From contig JAXQGB010000011.1 of assembly GCA_034331105.1 (NCBI GenBank), forward strand, positions 1-64,000: DNA of 64,000 bases, written 5' to 3'. The notes under the pieces were generated by a model. The model saw only the letters and a program-made list of their open reading frames with translations. It was not told the DNA's origin and made no database searches. Below, in pieces: positions 9,212 through 18,406 of the stretch (position 1 is the first letter of the stretch; the number at the start of each line of letters is the position of its first letter). This DNA is from Caenicola sp034331105 (lineage in GTDB: Bacteria > Synergistota > Synergistia > Synergistales > Synergistaceae). The position numbers and the translations under genes are program-made.

Positions 9212-10923
9212 AAGTCAGCGCTCCCAAAATCATCTGTCTCGTTTTCTCCGTTAGCGTCCTTGACATAAAGAACTTCAGCTCCAAGCAATTTAATTATTCT
9301 GTCGGTGTCGGAAATGAGTGATCCCTTTGAAACTTTCTCACGGATATTTGAATTATCCTCCGCAACTCTGTTTTCAACAGGGAAGTTATCGGGCATCACC
9401 GCAGAATTATCCTTCCCGGCCGGGTCTTTTGCCCCACAAAGTTCTTCCAGGACCTTCGAGAGTAGCTTGCGGTTCTGGGGCACCATAAGGTATGTATGTG
9501 ATGGTGAGTGAACATCGGAATCAAGTTTCCATTCTGAATCTTCTATTAAAATGCCGTTATTCAGCAGGGCTGCCCCAATTGCTATCCCCCTGTTTCCAAG
9601 CTTTGAAAGGAGTTTCGCATAGTTTTTGTCGGGCAGATCTTCAAAAGATGCCGCTTCTGTGGCTTCAAAAGGCGGAATATCCGCAACTCTTTCAGTGAGG
9701 GGCTCATTGTCATTCGCTGACGGCACCGCCTGTCTGAGCATGTGCTCAGGTCCTGGGTGTCCTGTCACTGCTGATTCTATTCTCTCCTGAGGTTTGATGC
9801 CTTCCCGGACCGTGGACAAGGTATCATTATTCCCGCCTAAGATGTTGACCAGCTCTAACATGATCAGGCCGGAAAAAACCTCCATGCGCATACCATATCT
9901 TGCCCTTGGCAATAGGCTGTTGCAGAAAATGCATGCTGACCTAAGCTTTTTTGCATTCCAATGCGGAGTTTCCTCCCTGAGAAACTTGCCCTCTTCTTCA
10001 GATATCTCAAGGGCTTCCATCCCCTTTTCTCCCCAAAGGGAATATATCCACATGTCCCTGAATACTGCAAAAAGAGATTCCGTAAGCCTCTCCACTGAAA
10101 TTCCTCTGCCAAGCATTGCGTGGAGAGCAGAGTTTGATTCCTTGGGATCAAGGCGGAGGTTAATTACCCATTTTTCAAGTTCTGTTCTGTTGCTTCCCCC
10201 TGTCAAAGCCTTAACGCTCTCAAGGGTAAGATTTCCCTTCCCAAGAGAAACAGCCTGTTCTGTAAGGGAGAGTGCGTCCCTGAGTGCGCCGTCTGCCTGC
10301 CTTGAAATTTCCCATACTGCTTCCATGTCGGCCTGGATATTTTCGGTGGCGCAGACATACGCTATCCTGTTGACCATGTCTGCCATGGATATCCGGTGGA
10401 ATGGGATATGCTGGCATCTTGACCTGATCGTAACAGGCACCTTGTGGGGTTCAGTCGTTGCAAGAAGAAAGACCACGTTTGCAGGCGGTTCTTCCAGAGT
10501 CTTCAGGAGCGCGTTGAAAGCTGCCTCGGTAAGCATATGGACTTCGTCGATTATATATACTTTGTAAGGCGCGATCAGTGGTTTGAGGTTGACATGACTC
10601 TTTAGGTCACGGATCTCATTGATGCCCCTATTTGATGCGCCGTCTATTTCTATAACATCAAGATGCTCACCCTGGGCGATCGCGTTGCATGCTTCGCATT
10701 CACCGCATGGTTCACCGTCAGATCCAAGATTTTGACAGTTGAGTCCTTTTGCGACAAGACGGGCAGCAGATGTTTTACCGCAGCCGCGCGGACCTGAAAA
10801 GAGATATGCATGACCAAGATGACCCTCTTTTAAGGCTTCGCGGAGGACGCTCACCGCTGCACTCTGCCCTACCATTTCAGAAAATTTCTGGGGTCTGTAT
10901 CTTCGATAAAGTGAAATGTACAT
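9208..10923 (-). CDS. dnaX: DNA polymerase III subunit tau/gamma (DnaX)
   Basis: This 571-residue clamp-loader ATPase starts MYISLYRRYRPQKFSEMVGQ. It shows Walker A (GPRGCGKTSAAR), a four-cysteine zinc cluster near residue 65 (C..CGECEAC), Walker B (VYIIDEVHML) and the sensor region ATTEPHKVPVTIRSRC. The C-terminal third is low in recognisable motifs, as expected for the tau part. It is first in the dnaX-dnaE-mtrB-pyk-nfo operon and overlaps dnaE by 4 bp. I did not identify a convincing frameshift site that would give a separate gamma form. Confidence 0.96.
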   Translation of the reverse strand: MYISLYRRYRPQKFSEMVGQSAAVSVLREALKEGHLGHAYLFSGPRGCGKTSAARLVAKGLNCQNLGSDGEPCGECEACNAIAQGEHLDVIEIDGASNRGINEIRDLKSHVNLKPLIAPYKVYIIDEVHMLTEAAFNALLKTLEEPPANVVFLLATTEPHKVPVTIRSRCQHIPFHRISMADMVNRIAYVCATENIQADMEAVWEISRQADGALRDALSLTEQAVSLGKGNLTLESVKALTGGSNRTELEKWVINLRLDPKESNSALHAMLGRGISVERLTESLFAVFRDMWIYSLWGEKGMEALEISEEEGKFLREETPHWNAKKLRSACIFCNSLLPRARYGMRMEVFSGLIMLELVNILGGNNDTLSTVREGIKPQERIESAVTGHPGPEHMLRQAVPSANDNEPLTERVADIPPFEATEAASFEDLPDKNYAKLLSKLGNRGIAIGAALLNNGILIEDSEWKLDSDVHSPSHTYLMVPQNRKLLSKVLEELCGAKDPAGKDNSAVMPDNFPVENRVAEDNSNIREKVSKGSLISDTDRIIKLLGAEVLYVKDANGENETDDFGSADL

Positions 10924-11021
10924 TCTACCCCTCCTATTCAGCTCTATCTATTTTACAGGAAGAACAAGAATTATTGACCTCTGTTTATGTGAGCAAATAT
11001 TTAGATCCCATGATCATCAGG

Positions 11022-12131
11022 CTATTCGTAGTAATCTGCCAACGGGTTGTCTCTTCTTGCGTCAGCAAGAGCCGTGATCACTCTCTCCCTGATTTCCGGG
11101 ATAGAGGGCATTTCTTCAGGCATTTCGTTTTCGCTCAATATGACCTTGCCCTTGATGATAAGGGTCTGATATCTCTGTTCGCCATGAACTGTCACATCAT
11201 ATGGAGCCAGTTCCAGCGCAAGGTTATCGTCCAGCCTGACTTTGAGTTCGTTTAGAAATTTAATTGACCCATCACCTTCAGACAGGTCAACAAATACTTT
11301 CCCGTCAATGATCAGAACTGCCCTGCCGTCCTTCACTAATACTTCGGTTTTGAGTCTCCGGACAACTTCCTTCCTGTCGACCTCTATTCCATTGTCTTTC
11401 ATATACTTGAGTGCTGCTTTTACCCTCTCCTCGACCTCAGGGTGGGTTTGGAATATTCCAGGATCCACATAGGCCCTTTTCATACGTTCGACCTGGAGGC
11501 GTTCCATTGTGGTAAGCATTGCTGCCGGGTTATAACCGGCTTTGTACATTATGTCTATTCCTCTTGCATCGGCCTCTTTTTCAAGCTCAATGCTGTATGC
11601 TCCCATTATCGCAGTCTGGATAGCGCTTGACAGCATTGCGGCAGCCATTCCTCCGCCCTGGGTCGCAGCTATCATCCCTGCCAGTGTCAGCAGACTGAGC
11701 CTGTTGTTACGCGCTGCCTGAATTATGCCATGGGCTCTGTCGGCGTGGACAAATTCGTGAGCCAGTATCGCTGCTGTTTCATCCTCGCTCTTGAGGAAAT
11801 CGAGCATACCTGTTGTGATGTATGTAAAACCTCCCGGAAGTGAAAAAGCATTTGGATCCTTCATCTCCAGGATCTTGACGTAGTACTGAAGATCGCGCTG
11901 AAGAAAAGGCGTCATCCTGTTTGCGATCATCGCAAGTTTTGCCTCCCGCGATGGGTCATGGACGCGGGGGATATCCTTCTCCACCTGCTCAGCAGTTTTC
12001 TTTCCTATCTTTATCTCTTTTGGGATGGTTTTATCCGTAGGCTCAGGGGAAGCAGCTGCGAATGACTGTGCAGTACACAGGAGGAGCAGTAATAATACTG
12101 CCGGGATGAATATGAAAAGTTTTCTCACCAT
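11022..12131 (-). CDS. M48-family metalloprotease, exported
   Basis: This 369-residue protein has a signal peptide (hydrophobic core about residues 5-19, then QSFAAA) and an M48 peptidase domain with HEFVH at residues 125-129 and a downstream IELEKEAD segment giving the third zinc ligand. It resembles BepA/LoiP-type envelope proteases. The ATG at 12131 follows AGGTGG by about 7 bp; the reading frame stays open for 80 more codons upstream, but that part lies in repeat DNA and is not credible coding. It ends in DYYE, as does the paralogue at 12730-13944, so the two come from a duplication. Confidence 0.9.
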   Translation of the reverse strand: MVRKLFIFIPAVLLLLLLCTAQSFAAASPEPTDKTIPKEIKIGKKTAEQVEKDIPRVHDPSREAKLAMIANRMTPFLQRDLQYYVKILEMKDPNAFSLPGGFTYITTGMLDFLKSEDETAAILAHEFVHADRAHGIIQAARNNRLSLLTLAGMIAATQGGGMAAAMLSSAIQTAIMGAYSIELEKEADARGIDIMYKAGYNPAAMLTTMERLQVERMKRAYVDPGIFQTHPEVEERVKAALKYMKDNGIEVDRKEVVRRLKTEVLVKDGRAVLIIDGKVFVDLSEGDGSIKFLNELKVRLDDNLALELAPYDVTVHGEQRYQTLIIKGKVILSENEMPEEMPSIPEIRERVITALADARRDNPLADYYE

Positions 12132-12729
12132 GTTGTACCACCTACCTTTAACGATGGTGAAACAGTTATTACAGTTGTAAAGACTGGCGAGCAGTTTGCA
12201 AGCGTGGGCAAGCAGTCGTATGGTACAGCGGCGATATTCATACCGCAGAAATCTATTGCAAATCAATTGGTAATCAATGGCAAATCGATTGTTGGGACCT
12301 AAAACCATTTCTCCGTCTCGCTGGTCTACTTCCCTCTCCGTAGTCCCCGAATGAATCCATCGGGAGAGCACTGTTTTTAGTCAGAAAAACTTATTAAATT
12401 GACCTTAGTGCTCGAACCATTTCGAATGCGCTTTGAGATCGGGATCCAGTGTTTTTTGATTAAATCTTTAAAAGCCTGTAATAGCCTAAGTTCAAAGCCA
12501 CTATATTCCCGATGGATTCATTCGGGAACTACGATTATTTGATTCTTGGTTTTAAAGATATTATTTTAAATTCTCCGCAGCCCTAATGCTGCAAATCCAC
12601 CGTGGCACAGACGCCACAAGTCCCCGCCCTTACGACCGCTTCACCATTGCTTCACGCAACATCTTCTTGTCGCAGCTTCACGCAGGACTTAAGTCCTGCA
12701 GTTTCACGCGGCATCTGCGTGCCGCTGCA
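12132..12729. repeat. Intergenic repeat mosaic 3
   Basis: This stretch holds GGCAAGC-type words near 12185-12215 and a GCAAATC-AATT word family at 12250-12290. A long palindrome follows at 12339-12533. Then come AAATTCTCC-spaced hairpins (GCAGC/GCTGC, GTGGC/GCCAC) at 12570-12615 and inverted GCTTCAC words with hairpins up to the end of the next gene. No coding sequence was recognised. Confidence 0.8.
12339..12533. repeat. Long palindromic element with altered arms
   Basis: The outer arm runs CGTAGTCCCCGAATG and on through ATCCATCGGG. It pairs with CCCGATGGATTCATTC and GGGAACTACG at the right end, about 26 bp with one mismatch. Compared with the copy at 190-312, both arms have changed (GTAGT/ACTAC instead of GTCGT/ACGAC) while remaining complementary. 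Confidence 0.8.
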
Positions 12730-13944
12730 TTATTCGTAATAATCCGTTAAAAAATTCTCCCTTCTTGCCTCTGTAAGGGCTTTTATTATATGTGCCCTTA
12801 TAATAGAAAGGTTCGGCATTCCATCGGTGAGATCCTTCTCATATAGCAGAGGTCTGCCTGAGATCAAAATAGCTTTGGTGCCAAGTATATTTTGCACCTG
12901 TATGTCATATGGGGCTGTCTCAAGCTGCAGGTCTCTGTCAATTCTGGATTTGAATACTTCGAATATGCTATCAGTCCTGTCGTTCTTCTCTGCACTCATA
13001 ACTTCCGTGTTGTCAATACTTAGTATTATCCGGTCTGAATGATCCTTAGTACTGACACGAAGTATGTTCAGTACACTCTTTCTTTTTATATCTATGTTGT
13101 TCTCTTTGAAGTACTTTAATAATAGCTCCACTCTTTCTTCCATGTCTGTATTGGCCTGGATCATATCTGTCTGGACAGGGTCCGTCAGTCTTTTCTCGTC
13201 GCTTTTCTTGAGGAATTTCATCGTATCCATGACAGTCTCCAATGGTTTGAATCCGCTCTTGTACTTAATGTCTATGCCTCTGACATAAATCTGTTGGAGT
13301 CTTTCCATCCTCATCCGTTCCAGAAAGGTCAGCAGGGCTACCTTGTTATTTCCAGCCTTTTCAATGACATCAACAGCTTTACGGTCAGTCTCTTTTTCCA
13401 AGTCTATGTCATAAAAGTTAATGACAGCCCTGTTGAGATATGCTCTGATCATGTTGCCTGCCACCTTACCGCTTTGGGTCGCCGCAGCAACTTCTGCCAT
13501 GGTTTGAAAATCTATCTTCTCGTTCCGGGATGACTGGACAAGCCAATGTGAAAGATCCGAGTGCGTAAATTCACGTGCCAGAACTGCAGCGATCTCATCT
13601 TCGCTCTTTAAAAATTGCAGCATTCCTGTCGTTATGTAAGTCAGTCCTCCCGGAAGAGAAAAAGCATGTGGGTCATTTCTTTTTATTATGCGAACTTCGT
13701 AATTAAGATCCCTCGTCATCTGAGGTGAGATCCTCGCAGTAATATATGAAAGTCTCTTCTCAAGTTCAGGATCCCTGACGCGGGGGATCTGCTTCTCTAC
13801 CTGTTCTGATATGTTTTTTGTGATCCTTTTTTCCTTCTCACTGATATCATCAGAGGTCAGGTCTTTATCAGAGGCTGAGCTTTGAGAAATAAAGACGGCA
13901 GATATCATTAAGACAAAAAACATTAACATCAGTAACTTCTTCAT
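12730..13944 (-). CDS. M48-like protease paralogue with degenerate zinc motif
   Basis: This 404-residue exported protein is a diverged paralogue of the M48 protease at 11022-12131. Both have a signal peptide, the SLPGG-TYITTGML block, the SEDE block and a DYYE C-terminus. The metal motif reads REFTH (residues 124-128) instead of HEFVH: codon 124 is CGT (13573-13575), one transition from CAT. The downstream LEKETD segment is retained. Loss of one zinc histidine predicts a weak or inactive protease, perhaps a regulatory partner of its neighbour. Start at 13944 has GGGGGA upstream. The reading frame is otherwise intact. Confidence 0.88.
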   Translation of the reverse strand: MKKLLMLMFFVLMISAVFISQSSASDKDLTSDDISEKEKRITKNISEQVEKQIPRVRDPELEKRLSYITARISPQMTRDLNYEVRIIKRNDPHAFSLPGGLTYITTGMLQFLKSEDEIAAVLAREFTHSDLSHWLVQSSRNEKIDFQTMAEVAAATQSGKVAGNMIRAYLNRAVINFYDIDLEKETDRKAVDVIEKAGNNKVALLTFLERMRMERLQQIYVRGIDIKYKSGFKPLETVMDTMKFLKKSDEKRLTDPVQTDMIQANTDMEERVELLLKYFKENNIDIKRKSVLNILRVSTKDHSDRIILSIDNTEVMSAEKNDRTDSIFEVFKSRIDRDLQLETAPYDIQVQNILGTKAILISGRPLLYEKDLTDGMPNLSIIRAHIIKALTEARRENFLTDYYE

Positions 13945-14715
13945 TAAGTTTCCCCCAGGAGTTATATTTGCATTTGTTAATTCTAGCTGTTAGATCATGA
14001 TGAAACAATTGGTGGAATTACTGCAATATATTGATGTAGGGAGGGTACGATGGTGAAGCGGTCCTTATAATTGTGAAACTGCGGCAAGAATATGCCGTGT
14101 GAAGCAATGGCGAAGCAGTGGTGAAGCTGTTGTAAGGGCAGAGTGGCAGTGAAAAATAAATGGCGGTCAATTGGTAAAATTCAGTCGGAAAAACACCGTC
14201 AAAGTCGGTTGGGAGTCAATTGCAAATCAATTGGGAAATTAATTCAAACCGGAACCCCAGACGGTGGATCCCGGCTCGAAGGCATACCGGGAAGACGATA
14301 AGGAACTAGGGTTTCAAGCTCTAACAACAGTTTCACAATTGCTTCACAATGGCTTCACGCGGCCGTATTTGTCGCAGTTTCACAATTGTATTGGCATACC
14401 GGTACGACGAATAGGGATCTGGACCCAGACTCGACGTCCTAAGGGGAGACGGTCAGGGTAAAAATCTAAAACAGGATTACATATCCCGAAACGTATTTGA
14501 AAGAGTTCAGGCGCTGTTCCTCAAAAGAGGAACAGCGCCTTCATGATCAGTCCTGCGCAGTAATGACGGTGATTTTGGTTACTACGATCGCTTAGCAACT
14601 GCTCAGCCATTGTTTCTCTATCTTTTAAACAACCGTTTCACCATTGCTTCCCGGTGATAAGATCGCCACTTCGCGCGGCGTTTTCACGCCGCACTTCACC
14701 ATTGCAGAAACACTC
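13945..14715. repeat. Intergenic repeat mosaic 4
   Basis: This is a gene-free, more degenerate mosaic. It holds GTGAAGC words at 14050-14130, drifting GTCAATT/GCAAATC words at 14165-14240, half-palindromes with GGATCCCGG and CATACCGGG near 14262-14300 and 14395-14460, a strong isolated hairpin at 14510-14539, and inverted GCTTCAC words with hairpins at 14620-14705. Confidence 0.7.
14510..14539. other. Isolated strong hairpin
   Basis: A 13-bp perfect stem (GGCGCTGTTCCTC with its complement) closes an AAAA loop. Neither side has a T-run, so it is not a standard intrinsic terminator in either direction. It differs in sequence from the repeat-family hairpins. Confidence 0.5.
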
Positions 14716-15912
14716 TTACTTAAGGAACTCTTTGACCGCTTCCATATTATCAGGCTTGGCAGAGCGGACGATCTCGCCCTTCTTAAGTTCAAGAAGCGAC
14801 GGAAGCTCTTTGATGCCTAGTTTTTCGACCATCCTTGCGTTCCTGTATCCATCAATAAGTGCTATCTTAACTCCGCTTTCCATGGCATATTTTTCAGCTT
14901 CGACCTGAAGGTTGATCTGATGCTGGTCGATACTCGACGTCAGAAGGGCGTAGACATGTTCGGGGTCGATCAGCACAGAACGGAGGTGGAGCTGTTCCGT
15001 AATGTAGGAATATGCAGCCATGGATGCAACAGCGCCGTCCCCTGCAGCAGTGACGACCTGGCGCAGGTATTTTTCGCGGATGTCGCCTGCAGCAAATATT
15101 CCCTCTACCGATGTCTCCATTTTGTCATTAGTGTCTATCCAGCCGCCTCTTGTCTGTTTTACTACAGATCCCGGCTCGCCAAGATAGGATACGTTAGGCT
15201 CAGTGCCCACAAATATGAAGACTCCGGCAACAGGAAGATCAGAGACTTCTCCTGTTTTGACGTTCTTCAGCACCAGCTTCTCTACAAGATCTTCACCCTC
15301 GATGGATTCAACAACAGAGTTCCAGATCGGTTCGATCTTCGGATTTGAGAGAGCCTGCTCTATCGCGAGCCTGTCCGCTCGGAATTCATCGCGCCTGTGG
15401 ATTATATAAACCTTTGATGCAAAGCGGGTGAGGTAACCGGCCTCTTCGACAGCAACATTTCCTCCGCCTACCACTGCTATCGTCTCATCTTCAAAAAATG
15501 CAGCATCGCAGACAGCACAGTAGCTGACTCCGCCGCCTGTGAACTCTGCTTCGCCCTTGCAGCCGAGCTTGCGGAAGCTTGCCCCGGTAGCAAGGATTAT
15601 CGCTTCGGCTTCAACTTCGCCCTTATCCGTCAAAACGATCTTGCTTCCATTACGTATCTCGATCCCTGAAACTGTGCAGTCCCTGAATTCCGTTTTAAAG
15701 TGCTCGGCATGTTTCCTGAAGGAAAGACCAAGATCTGAACCAGATGAATGTATAACACCGGGCCAGTTTTCTATCTCGTCTGTGATGTTGATCTGGCCTC
15801 CGGGGATGCCTTTCTCGAGAAGCAGCACATCAAGGCCGGCGCGGCGTCCGTAGATAGCAGAGGTGAGACCTGCGGGTCCCGCTCCTATTATGACAAGTTC
15901 TCTTTTTTCCAT
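14716..15912 (-). CDS. trxB: Thioredoxin reductase fused to a thioredoxin-like domain
   Basis: This 398-residue flavoprotein has an N-terminal FAD site (IGAGPAGLTSAIYG), the redox pair CAVC near residue 133, an NADPH site (VVGGGNVAVEE) and the ATGD-like FAD closing motif AAGDIRE. These define TrxB (about 310 residues), which reduces thioredoxin with NADPH. An extra ~85-residue C-terminal domain has thioredoxin-fold features (KLGIKELPSLLELKKGE) but no CxxC, so it is not a normal disulfide carrier. NTR-Trx fusions are known in plants and some bacteria, usually with CxxC. The gene lies 63 bp downstream of prmC. Confidence 0.93.
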   Translation of the reverse strand: MEKRELVIIGAGPAGLTSAIYGRRAGLDVLLLEKGIPGGQINITDEIENWPGVIHSSGSDLGLSFRKHAEHFKTEFRDCTVSGIEIRNGSKIVLTDKGEVEAEAIILATGASFRKLGCKGEAEFTGGGVSYCAVCDAAFFEDETIAVVGGGNVAVEEAGYLTRFASKVYIIHRRDEFRADRLAIEQALSNPKIEPIWNSVVESIEGEDLVEKLVLKNVKTGEVSDLPVAGVFIFVGTEPNVSYLGEPGSVVKQTRGGWIDTNDKMETSVEGIFAAGDIREKYLRQVVTAAGDGAVASMAAYSYITEQLHLRSVLIDPEHVYALLTSSIDQHQINLQVEAEKYAMESGVKIALIDGYRNARMVEKLGIKELPSLLELKKGEIVRSAKPDNMEAVKEFLK

Positions 15913-15975
15913 AAAAAACGCTCCTTCACGAAAATATTGTTTACCAGATATAACTTTCAGAATTCTATACTATTT

Positions 15976-16821
15976 TTAAGTCTTTTTCCACGTCAGGTGC
16001 CTTAATATGCCATTATAATCAAATATCCTGTTCGTAAGAACAAAATTCGTCGGGGCTATCGACAGAAGTATCTTTGCCTGTTCGTCTCCCGCTATCTCAA
16101 ATCCTATTGAACCTCCATCTTTAAGCAATCCGGGTAAGTGAGTAAAAAAGAGCCTGTACAAGTCTGCTCCGTCCTCTCCCCCGTCAAGAGCTTCAATGGG
16201 TTCGTGATCCCTTACATCTGACATCAGCCCTTCAACATCTTTGGAAGGAATGTAAGGTGGATTGGCAACTATGAAATCAAGCGATCCGGGCACTATGCCG
16301 CAAATAGAAGGATCAGAATTCAATATCAAATGAAATCTTGGTTTCATGTTGTATTTATTGCTATTTATAACTGCCCAATCTAAGGCCTCTTGGCTTGAAT
16401 CTATGCCATAACCGGATAAGTTCTGATTTTCCAGAAGCAATGTTAAACCTATGCATCCGCTTCCCGTACACCAGTCAGCGAACATTGAAGCATCGGGACA
16501 GGCTCTCAGCATTTCTTCGACCAGTAATTCCGTTTCCGGACGTGGTATGAGGCAGCCTTCACCAACTTCAAACGGCCTGCCGTAGAATTCTGCCTCCCCC
16601 AAAATATATGAGAGCGGCACTCTCTTGGAACGCATCTCTGCCATAGACAAAATTCCCACACATTTCTGCGCGGGAATCTCCATTTCTCTTTTTGTTACCA
16701 AAAGTGCCCTCTCTATATCAAGGACCTTTGATATTATTAGATCAACAGTATAGAAGGGCCTCTCTATTCCTTCCCTCAGAAGTATTCCAACACATTCGGA
16801 ACGAAGTTCGGAGAGTTTCAA
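15976..16821 (-). CDS. prmC: Release factor glutamine methyltransferase PrmC
   Basis: This 281-residue SAM-dependent enzyme methylates the GGQ glutamine of release factors. It shows the N-terminal helical domain, a GSGCIGLTLLL SAM-binding loop and the diagnostic catalytic motif NPPY (within IVANPPYIPS). A TTG at 16821 is the probable start, since AAGGTG lies 6 bp upstream and it begins just after the prfA stop; GTG at 16830 is an alternative, and a longer reading into prfA (from 16884) is less likely. It is co-transcribed with prfA, the gene of its substrate. Confidence 0.92.
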   Translation of the reverse strand: MKLSELRSECVGILLREGIERPFYTVDLIISKVLDIERALLVTKREMEIPAQKCVGILSMAEMRSKRVPLSYILGEAEFYGRPFEVGEGCLIPRPETELLVEEMLRACPDASMFADWCTGSGCIGLTLLLENQNLSGYGIDSSQEALDWAVINSNKYNMKPRFHLILNSDPSICGIVPGSLDFIVANPPYIPSKDVEGLMSDVRDHEPIEALDGGEDGADLYRLFFTHLPGLLKDGGSIGFEIAGDEQAKILLSIAPTNFVLTNRIFDYNGILRHLTWKKT

Positions 16822-16831
16822 ATTTAACACC

Positions 16832-17905
16832 TTAAACAGTGAGCATTTTAAGTTTTTCTGCCTGGTCCGCATCAGAAAGTGCACGGATCAGTTCATAAAT
16901 GTCCCCGTCCAAAATTTGATCCAGTTTGTAGAGAGTAAGGTTTATTCTATGATCCGATATCCTGTTCTGAGGATAATTATAGGTCCTGATGCGCTCTGAG
17001 CGGTCTCCTGTGCCGACCTGGCCCTTTCTTTCCGCGGCCATTACGTCATTCTGTCTCTGAAGTTCGGCATCATACAGCTTCGTCCTGAGGAAATGCATCG
17101 CCTTTATCCTGTTTTTGATCTGGGATCTTTCGTCCTGGCAGGTAACTACTATTCCTGACGGAAGGTGGGTTATCCTGACAGCTGAATCTGTCATGTTGAC
17201 GTGCTGTCCGCCCGCTCCGCTTGATCGGTATGTATCTATCCTGAGATCCTCAGTGCGAATTTCAATATCAACATCCTGAGCTTCCGGCAAAACAGCCACA
17301 GTTGCAGTAGAGGTATGTATGCGGCCGCTTGCCTCTGTCTCCGGAACTCGCTGTACCCTGTGGACGCCGCTTTCGAACTTCAGACTGCTGTAAGCGCCTA
17401 CCCCGTCGATCCTGAATACTATTTCCTTGTATCCTCCGATACCGGTCTCGCTTCCTGAGATTATTTCTGTCTTCCATCTCTCACGTTCGGCAAATCTTGT
17501 GTACATGCGGAAAAGGTTAGCTGCAAATAGTGCTGCCTCATCTCCTCCTGCTCCGCCTCTTATCTCAATGATAACGCTCCTGTCGTCATTGAGGTCCTTG
17601 GGAAGAAGGAGTACCTGGATATTCTTCTCAAGATCATCGACCTGTGCTTCAAGAAGGGCAAGCTCTTCTTTGGCAAGCTCTGCCATTTCTTTGTCATCTG
17701 CAGCGATCATTTCCTTAGCGTCATCTATTCCCTTAAGGACTGCCTCATACTTCATAAAAGCATCCACGATCTTGGAAAGATCAACATGCTTCTTTCCAAG
17801 AGACTGCATCTCCTGTTGATCGTTTGCCACATCAGGGTCTGCCATCCTGGCCTCAATTTCTTTGTAACTCTTCTCGATCTCTCTAAGCTTATCCATTAAT
17901 TCCAT
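16832..17905 (-). CDS. prfA: Peptide chain release factor 1
   Basis: This 357-residue protein is of RF1 length. It has the peptidyl-tRNA hydrolysis motif GGQ (SGAGGQHVNMTDSA) and the RF1-type stop-codon recognition segment VPETEASGRIHT (a PxT-type motif). RF1 decodes UAA and UAG. It is first in a prfA-prmC-trxB run; prmC begins about 10 bp after its stop. Confidence 0.97.
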   Translation of the reverse strand: MELMDKLREIEKSYKEIEARMADPDVANDQQEMQSLGKKHVDLSKIVDAFMKYEAVLKGIDDAKEMIAADDKEMAELAKEELALLEAQVDDLEKNIQVLLLPKDLNDDRSVIIEIRGGAGGDEAALFAANLFRMYTRFAERERWKTEIISGSETGIGGYKEIVFRIDGVGAYSSLKFESGVHRVQRVPETEASGRIHTSTATVAVLPEAQDVDIEIRTEDLRIDTYRSSGAGGQHVNMTDSAVRITHLPSGIVVTCQDERSQIKNRIKAMHFLRTKLYDAELQRQNDVMAAERKGQVGTGDRSERIRTYNYPQNRISDHRINLTLYKLDQILDGDIYELIRALSDADQAEKLKMLTV

Positions 17906-18406
17906 ATATGATCACACCACCTGTTTAAGTTGCAGGATGATACTTCCTGCGTAAAGCTGCGGCTATGTTGCCGCGGGAATCAGTTGGAAAGACTGGCAAG
18001 CAGTTGCAAGCAGTCGTAAAGACTGGCAAGCAGTTGGCAAGCATGGGCAAGCAATTGGCAAGCAGTCGTGAAACCTTAAAAAACTTGAATCTTCATCAGC
18101 TAATAATAGACTTACTTATCTTTATCGTCTTCCCGGTATGCACGTGAGCCGGGATCCAGTGTCTCATCCCCGTCATCCCCGTATGCCTCAGAGTGGGGAT
18201 CTAGTGTCTCTATGTCCTTGCTATGACTAGCTTTCTAGGACCTAAACAAAAGCCGCTGGATTCCCGATAGGGACATTCGGGAACGACGTAGATTTTAGTT
18301 TGTGTTTTAAGGTTCTTACAATTGCTTGCCTGATTTTTGTCCAACCTTACGACTGCTTAGTGACCGCTTAGCAATTGCTTAGCTTTGTCCTGAAACAACT
18401 GCTTGC
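17906..18406. repeat. Intergenic repeat mosaic 5
   Basis: There is no gene. GGCAAGC words alternate with AGTT/AATT linkers at 17990-18070. Two nested palindrome halves with GGGATCCAGTG and GTCATCCCCGTATGC follow (18130-18215), then the matching right half CGCTGGATTCCCGAT...GGGAACGACG near 18252-18290. Inverted GCTTGCC and GCTTAGC words run to the DUF1385 stop. Confidence 0.8.

Noticed and set aside
9208..10923. Programmed frameshift in dnaX producing a separate gamma subunit
   Set aside because: No A-rich slippery heptamer followed by a clear hairpin was found at the expected place.
9208..10923. Replication origin near the dnaX/dnaE genes
   Set aside because: There is no dnaA, dnaN, gyrB or cluster of DnaA boxes in the window.
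12132..12371. Eighty-codon N-terminal extension of the first M48 protease
   Set aside because: The extension is made of repeat DNA; a signal peptide with a good Shine-Dalgarno begins at 12131.
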